From Bordetella sp. FB-8 (GTDB lineage Bacteria; Pseudomonadota; Gammaproteobacteria; Burkholderiales; Burkholderiaceae_B), in assembly GCF_000382185.1 (NCBI RefSeq), contig NZ_KB907784.1, positions 1,451,633 to 1,515,632 of the forward strand: a stretch of 64,000 nt of DNA, in the 5' to 3' direction. Each line of letters opens with the position of its first letter. Position 1 is the stretch's first letter. The notes under the pieces are model-generated. The model saw only the letters and a program-made list of their open reading frames with translations. It was not told the origin of the DNA and did no database searches. The position numbers were made by a program, and so were the translations under genes. Below, one piece after another: positions 60,219 to 64,000 of this stretch.

Positions 60219-60557
60219 ATGAGCAGCCTTGCAACTTTGAAAAAGCGCATGCTGGCTAATCCAGATGTGAAAGCCGAGTACGAAGCGCAGGCGCCGGAAT
60301 TTGAACTTGCGCGCGAGCTTATCGCAGCCCGTGCCCGCGCCGGCCTGACGCAAGAACAATTGGCCGACAAGATGCAGACCACGCAATCGACTATTGCGCG
60401 CATGGAGAGCGGTCGCAGCCTGCCATCCCTGCGCACACTGGCCCGCTATGCCGAGGCCACGGGCAGCCGCGCTGTGGTGCGCCTGGAAGCTGCTGAGCGC
60501 GTGCGGGTGGTAAGCACCAAGCGAGTTACCAAGGCAAAACCGGCAAAGCGCGTATAA
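60219..60557 (+). CDS. XRE-family antitoxin paired with the Gp49-type toxin
   Basis: This 112-residue protein has a linker (LKKRMLANPDVKAEYEAQAPEFE) followed by a Cro/C1 HTH (LIAARARAGLTQEQLADKMQTTQSTIARMESGRSLPSLRTLARYAEATG) and a basic tail (TKRVTKAKPAKRV). It is the antidote/repressor of Gp49-type pairs. It begins 3 nt after the toxin stop. The frame is intact although the toxin start is broken. Its last codons run into the phage-gene repeat at 60546. Confidence 0.88.
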   Translation: MSSLATLKKRMLANPDVKAEYEAQAPEFELARELIAARARAGLTQEQLADKMQTTQSTIARMESGRSLPSLRTLARYAEATGSRAVVRLEAAERVRVVSTKRVTKAKPAKRV

Positions 60558-60648
60558 GCATGGGATGCGTGGGCGCGAAGTGCGCGAGGCGCTGCGCGAT
60601 GCTCGGGCCTTCATCCGGTATGGCCGCGAGCTGCTGGCGAAGCTGTAG
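60546..60648 (+). pseudogene. 3' end of a second copy of the phage gene (and right-hand direct repeat)
   Basis: Another frame reads AYKHGMRGREVREALR and DARAFIRYGRELLAKL-stop (60646-60648), the intact C-terminus missing from the first copy at 57523-57806. It has no start of its own. The shared 75-nt core is about 88% identical with mostly silent differences. It marks the right boundary of the integrase/toxin-antitoxin block. Confidence 0.72.
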
Positions 60649-60856
60649 GGGTGAATTTTCCGCAAGCATCGCGCGCGCGGGAAAAGGGTGGAGTGCCCGT
60701 CGTTTGTGGATGTGAGACCAGTATGTGTGCGCGCGCGAGGCAAGCGACGAAATCAACCCCATGCAAAGCCATCCAGGCGAACGGAGGCGATTCACGAACT
60801 ACCGACCTTGCCGGTAAATTTGCCGCTGTGGGGTACACAGGGGGTACATGACCGCA
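60649..60856. other. Non-coding spacer between island and tRNA-Thr
   Basis: No gene is supported here. A short direct repeat GGGGTACA/GGGGTACA (in GTGGGGTACACAGGGGGTAC, 60829-60848) lies about 60 bp from the tRNA 3' end. It could be a remnant of integrase arm-type sites. Homology was not tested. Confidence 0.3.
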
Positions 60857-60889
60857 GAAAAACAAAAGGCCAACCTGGAGAATTGGCCT
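60857..60889 (-). terminator. Terminator of tRNA-Thr
   Basis: On the minus strand AGGCCAA pairs with TTGGCCT (60867-60873 with 60883-60889, 9-nt loop), followed by TTTGTTTTT. It lies 17 nt downstream of the tRNA 3' end. Confidence 0.85.
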
Positions 60890-60905
60890 AAGTGCTTGAT
60901 TTTAA

Positions 60906-60981
60906 TGGTGCCGGTGAAAGGAATCGAACCCTCGACCTTCTCATTACAAGTGAGCTGCTCTACCGACTGAGCTACACCGGC
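60906..60981 (-). tRNA. tRNA-Thr (anticodon TGT)
   Basis: The minus strand folds as a complete tRNA with encoded CCA. The acceptor is GCCGGTG/CACCGGC, D-arm GCTC...GAGC, and anticodon loop CTTGTAA with TGT at 34-36. The T-arm is GAGGG-TTCGATT-CCTTT. The anticodon stem GCTCA/TGAGA has one G-A pair. The mobile island lies against its 3' end, a classic integration site, although no second copy of the tRNA end was seen in the window. Confidence 0.96.
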
Positions 60982-61070
60982 ATGGACTCGCGTCGTGAAT
61001 GGCGCGAGGCGGGGATTGTATTAGACGCGCGAATTGTGCTGCGCGTTGGTAGGCCGTCGCGGCAACGGTC

Positions 61071-61526
61071 TCATTTGACGATGGTCAAGCGCGGCCGCTT
61101 GGGTGTGTCGTCGCCATCGGTCGGCGATGCGGCGCCGGGGGCAGAGGCCACGGGTTCCGCCACCGGCACGGACGCCGGGCGTTCGCCCGGCTCGTAGGGC
61201 TGCACCTCGAAACCCATGCCGGTGCCGGTTTCACGCGCGTAGATGGCGCTGACGGCCCCGATCGGCACCGAGACGTTCTCGGTGATTCCGCCGAACCTGG
61301 CCTGGAATTCAATGAATTCGTTGCCCAGCACCAGGCTGTGCGTGGCCAGTGTGCCGACGTTCAGGGTGATCTGCCCGTCGCGCACGTGCGCCGGCGGCAC
61401 CAGGGTGTGCGCGTCGACATGCACGGTGACGTAGGGCGTATAGCCGTTGTCGGTACACCATTCGTGCAGCGCACGGATCATGTAGGGTTTGGTCGAGGTC
61501 TCGCCCATGGCGTGTACGTTTTGCAT
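61071..61526 (-). CDS. sspB: ClpXP protease specificity-enhancing factor SspB
   Basis: SspB delivers ssrA-tagged proteins to ClpXP. The core TSTKPYMIRALHEWCTDNGYTPYVTVHVD is the family fold, followed by GNEFIEFQARFGG and VSAIYARETGTGMGFE. A Pro/Ala-rich linker leads to the C-terminal ClpX-binding peptide RPRLTIVK. MQNVHA start at 61526 (5 nt after the sspA stop) is chosen; an ATG at 61508 removes six residues and is equally possible because neither has a clear ribosome site. Confidence 0.92.
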   Translation of the reverse strand: MQNVHAMGETSTKPYMIRALHEWCTDNGYTPYVTVHVDAHTLVPPAHVRDGQITLNVGTLATHSLVLGNEFIEFQARFGGITENVSVPIGAVSAIYARETGTGMGFEVQPYEPGERPASVPVAEPVASAPGAASPTDGDDTPKRPRLTIVK

Positions 61527-61531
61527 GCCGT

Positions 61532-62143
61532 TTAGCGGCGCATGACCTTTTCGGACGGCGTGAGCGCCTCGATGTAGGCCGGCCGCGAGAAGATGCGTTC
61601 GGCGTACTTCTGGATCGGGGCGGCGTTCTTGGGCAGTTCGATGCCGTAGTGGTCCAGGCGCCACAGCAGCGGGGCCACGGCCACATCGAGCATGGAGAAC
61701 TCCTCGCCCAGCATGTACTTGTTCTTGATGAGGATGGGGGCGAGCTGGGCCAGGCGGTCGCGGATGTTCTGGCGCGCCAACGCTATTTTCTTGTCGTCGG
61801 GCTTGGCGCTGCGGTCTTCCAGGGTGGACACATGCACGAACAGCTCTTTCTCGAAGTTGTAGAGGAAGAGGCGGGTGCGCGCGCGCATGACCGGGTCGGC
61901 CGGCATCAGCTGCGGATGGGGAAAGCGCTCGTCGATGTACTCGTTGATGATGTTGGACTCGTACAGCACCAGGTCGCGCTCGACCAGGATGGGCACCTGA
62001 CCGTAGGGGTTCATGACTGAAATGTCTTCGGGCTTGTTATACAGGTCGATATCCCGGATTTCGAAGTCCATGCCTTTCTCGAAAAGCACAAAGCGGCAGC
62101 GTTGCGAAAAAGGGCAGGTCGTGCCGGAGTAGAGCACCATCAT
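61532..62143 (-). CDS. sspA: Stringent starvation protein A
   Basis: This 203-residue glutathione-S-transferase-like RNA polymerase-associated protein starts MMVLYSGTTCPFSQRCRFVLFEKG and contains NPYGQVPILVERDLVLYESNIINEYID. The C-terminal helical domain holds MLDVAVAPLLWRLDHYGI. It affects stress and virulence genes. AAGGA is 10 nt upstream of ATG 62143; a longer start at 62203 lacks a site. It is co-transcribed with sspB. The usual upstream petABC cluster is not present; mscL is divergent. Confidence 0.94.
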   Translation of the reverse strand: MMVLYSGTTCPFSQRCRFVLFEKGMDFEIRDIDLYNKPEDISVMNPYGQVPILVERDLVLYESNIINEYIDERFPHPQLMPADPVMRARTRLFLYNFEKELFVHVSTLEDRSAKPDDKKIALARQNIRDRLAQLAPILIKNKYMLGEEFSMLDVAVAPLLWRLDHYGIELPKNAAPIQKYAERIFSRPAYIEALTPSEKVMRR

Positions 62144-62400
62144 GGCGGGTAAGTCCTTGTATTTAAGAGCAAAGCCCAGAATCCGCGCTAAAAATGGGGA
62201 CACTGGCGCGTAGCCGATTATGGAGTTAGTGTAGCTTTTTTTCTGCAGGCGCGTTTCCGGAAAGCCACAAGGCGTGGTCCGGGCAAGGCGTTGTGGCGAT
62301 TTGTAACAATGGCGCCATTGCGGCTGCGTATCATAGCCACCGGCCTGGCCGGAACCGTTTGTTCAAACCGAATATGGGCTTGCGTCATAAGGGGATAAAA

Positions 62401-62832
62401 ATGAGCTTTGTCAAAGAATTTCGCGCTTTTGCCGTCAAAGGCAGTGTCATCGACCTGGCCGTGGGCGTGATCATCGGAGCGGCCTTCGGCAAGATCGTCG
62501 ATTCGCTGGTCAAGGACATCGTCATGCCCATCATCAACTTCGTGCTGGGGGGATCGGTGGACTTCACCAACAAGTTCATCGTGCTCGCCATGCCCAAGGG
62601 ATACACCGGCCCGATGACCTATGCCGACCTGACCAAGGCCGGCGCCAACGTGCTGGCCTGGGGCAACTTCGCCACCATCATCATCAACTTCGTCCTGCTG
62701 GCCCTGGTGATCTTCTGGATGGTCAAGGGCATCAACATAGCCCGCAAGAAGGACGAGGCGCCCACGCCTGCTCCCGTCACGCCCGAGGACGTGGCGCTGC
62801 TGCGCGAGATCCGCGACTTGCTCAAAAAGTGA
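62401..62832 (+). CDS. mscL: Large-conductance mechanosensitive channel
   Basis: This 143-residue channel opens under membrane tension in osmotic downshock. It begins [43 protein letters not shown], the MscL N-terminus with gate helix TM1. TM2 is [24 protein letters not shown], followed by the charged C-terminal bundle. AGGGGATA before ATG 62401 is a good ribosome site. The region 62144-62400 holds the sspA/mscL divergent promoters. Confidence 0.97.
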   Translation: MSFVKEFRAFAVKGSVIDLAVGVIIGAAFGKIVDSLVKDIVMPIINFVLGGSVDFTNKFIVLAMPKGYTGPMTYADLTKAGANVLAWGNFATIIINFVLLALVIFWMVKGINIARKKDEAPTPAPVTPEDVALLREIRDLLKK

Positions 62833-62872
62833 GTCCAAGAGGGCCGGCCGTCTTTGATATGAAAGCAGTGTG

Positions 62873-63559
62873 ATGCAGGTTCGCGTTCTGCCCTCCCCGG
62901 CGCCGTATCGGGAAACCTGGGAGGCCATGCGGGCCTTCACCGAGGCGCGCTCGGTCGATACGCCCGACCAGATCTGGCTGGTCGAGCACCCGCCCGTCTT
63001 CACCCTGGGCCTGGCGGGCAAGCCCGAGCACATCCTGGACGCGCATGGCATCGAGGTAGTCCGGACCGACCGCGGCGGCCAGGTCACTTATCACGGCCCC
63101 GGGCAGGTCGTGGCCTACGTGCTGCTGGATCTGCAGCGAGCCGGTTACTTCGTCAAGGAATATGTGCGCCGCGTGGAGCAGGCCGTGATCGATCTGCTGC
63201 GCGAGCTGGGTATTGCCGATGCATGCCTGAAACCCGGCGCGCCAGGCGTCTATGTGTCCTGGCCGCGTGGCAGAGGCGGATCTGTCGCGGCAACGCAGCC
63301 GACGGAACTGGCCAAGATCTCCGCACTAGGCATCAAGGTGCGCAACGGCCGCACGTACCACGGCGTGGCGCTCAACGTGGATATGGACCTGGCCCCCTTC
63401 ACCTGGATAAACCCCTGCGGCTATGAGGGTTTGCGCACCGTCGACCTGGCCGCGTGCGGGTGCCGCATCGGCCTGCGGGAAGCGGGCGAGCGGCTGGCCC
63501 TGACCCTGGAGCGTGCCCTGTCCGCCCCGCGCACGCCAGCCGGCCCGCAGCCGGGGTAG
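62873..63559 (+). CDS. lipB: Octanoyltransferase
   Basis: LipB moves octanoate from acyl-carrier protein to lipoyl domains. The 228-residue protein has [17 protein letters not shown], the active-site region [16 protein letters not shown] (catalytic Lys later in [22 protein letters not shown]), and the Cys-containing [17 protein letters not shown] 62873 is preceded by an in-frame GTG at 62870. lipA follows after 36 nt. The DUF493 gene that often precedes lipB is not adjacent; mscL is. Confidence 0.95.
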   Translation: MQVRVLPSPAPYRETWEAMRAFTEARSVDTPDQIWLVEHPPVFTLGLAGKPEHILDAHGIEVVRTDRGGQVTYHGPGQVVAYVLLDLQRAGYFVKEYVRRVEQAVIDLLRELGIADACLKPGAPGVYVSWPRGRGGSVAATQPTELAKISALGIKVRNGRTYHGVALNVDMDLAPFTWINPCGYEGLRTVDLAACGCRIGLREAGERLALTLERALSAPRTPAGPQPG

Positions 63560-63568
63560 CAGTAGAAT

Positions 63569-63591
63569 GGGGTTCGGACGAACGGAACCCC
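63569..63591 (+). promoter_or_regulatory. Inverted repeat just before lipA
   Basis: GGGGTTC (63569-63575) and GAACCCC (63585-63591) form a 7-bp stem only 4 nt before the lipA ATG. It could fold in the mRNA and limit ribosome access; no ribosome site is otherwise clear. Confidence 0.4.
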
Positions 63592-63595
63592 TGCA

Positions 63596-64000
63596 ATGAC
63601 TTCTGTACCTGAATCTCTCGCCGCGCCCCAGGCTTCTGACCCGCATCAGAAGCAAAAGAACAAGTTCAAGGTCAAGACCATTCCCATCGAGGTCGAAAAG
63701 CCGGCCGACCGGTTGAAGAAGCCCGAATGGATCCGCGTGAAGGCGGCCACGACCGGCTCGCGCTTTTTCGAGATCAAACGCATTCTGCGCGAGCACAATC
63801 TGCATACGGTGTGCGAAGAAGCCTCCTGCCCGAACATCGGCGAATGCTTCGGCAAGGGCACGGCCACCTTCATGATCATGGGCGATAAGTGCACGCGGCG
63901 CTGCCCGTTCTGCGATGTGGGCCACGGTTATCCCGACCCGCTGGACAAGGACGAGCCGATCAACCTGGCGCGCACTATTGCCGCGCTCAAGCTCAATTAC
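63596..64000 (+). CDS. lipA: Lipoyl synthase, 5' part (continues beyond window)
   Basis: This radical-SAM enzyme inserts two sulfurs into octanoyl groups. The visible 135 residues include the auxiliary [4Fe-4S] cluster motif [12 protein letters not shown] and the radical-SAM motif [18 protein letters not shown]. The N-terminal 40 residues are Lys/Gln-rich, as in Bordetella-type LipA. It is translationally close to lipB and pathway-linked. Confidence 0.95.
   Translation, partial: MTSVPESLAAPQASDPHQKQKNKFKVKTIPIEVEKPADRLKKPEWIRVKAATTGSRFFEIKRILREHNLHTVCEEASCPNIGECFGKGTATFMIMGDKCTRRCPFCDVGHGYPDPLDKDEPINLARTIAALKLNY

Noticed and set aside
57720..60632. The 75-nt direct repeats as attachment sites of one integrative element
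   Set aside because: The copies differ at nine positions, mostly silent third-codon bases, which indicates old homologous genes and not a recent att duplication.
60829..60981. attL/attR pair made from the tRNA-Thr 3' end
   Set aside because: No second copy of the tRNA 3' sequence was found in the window, so the exact attachment site cannot be given.

Overview
The window looks like a chromosome segment from a high-GC betaproteobacterium, most probably in the Alcaligenaceae (Bordetella/Achromobacter/Alcaligenes type). The reasons are the dense GC-rich coding, the tripartite-tricarboxylate (Bug/TctC) and LivK-type orphan binding proteins, the long 2-isopropylmalate synthase, a topoisomerase III with a histone-H1-like Lys/Ala tail, and the pairing of sspA with sspB. 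The assignment is inferred from gene content; no rRNA is present to prove it.

Layout. 1-442: end of a mobile element (C-terminus of an IS5-like transposase, then an array of about 16-bp GCGYTAAYTTTGTCG repeats resembling the ends of Tn7/TniA-type transposons). 484-7005: leucine/isovalerate catabolism operon liuR-liuA-thiolase-liuB-liuD, without liuC or liuE. 7172-15108: argD (minus), smg-gluQ-topB, then an SDR/aldehyde dehydrogenase pair. 15212-20617: minus-strand catabolic operon for an unknown organic acid (cupin, acyl-CoA dehydrogenase, CoA-transferase, IclR regulator, MaoC protein, LivK-type binding protein). 20823-22887: leuA preceded by a probable leucine leader peptide carrying four closely spaced rare CTA codons. 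22964-28050: a membrane protein divergent from rpoN, a GNAT, an XRE-cupin regulator divergent from a dehydrogenase, and bfd. 28143-33153: acid activation module (citryl-CoA-lyase-like protein, acyl-CoA synthetase, Bug binding protein) facing its IclR regulator across a repeat-rich operator, then a LysR gene. 33312-38814: EamA exporter, bfr, a proline-rich envelope protein, prfC and rhlE. 39080-45686: peptide ABC transporter plus amidohydrolase operon. 45771-54889: MdtABC/MuxABC-type RND efflux operon with its outer-membrane lipoprotein. 55316-56353: adenine-deaminase-type enzyme.

56539-60905 is an accessory island lying against the 3' end of a tRNA-Thr(TGT) gene. It is a graveyard of phage/integrase modules: a decayed higBA pair, an OB-fold protein, a frameshifted phage gene, an internally deleted integrase, an intact-looking vapBC pair, a second integrase 3' fragment, a Gp49/RelE toxin with an in-frame TAG at codon 3, an intact XRE antitoxin, and the 3' end of a second copy of the phage gene. 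In both integrase copies a different toxin-antitoxin pair starts within about 40 nt of the integrase stop. 61071-64000 returns to core genes: sspB, sspA, mscL, lipB and the start of lipA.

The strongest candidates for something new are the leuA leader, the integrase/toxin-antitoxin island, the two acid-catabolism operons of unknown substrate, the low-complexity insertion in the MdtC-type pump, and a small structured, terminated segment upstream of the pump operon. No CRISPR array or complete novel defence system was seen.
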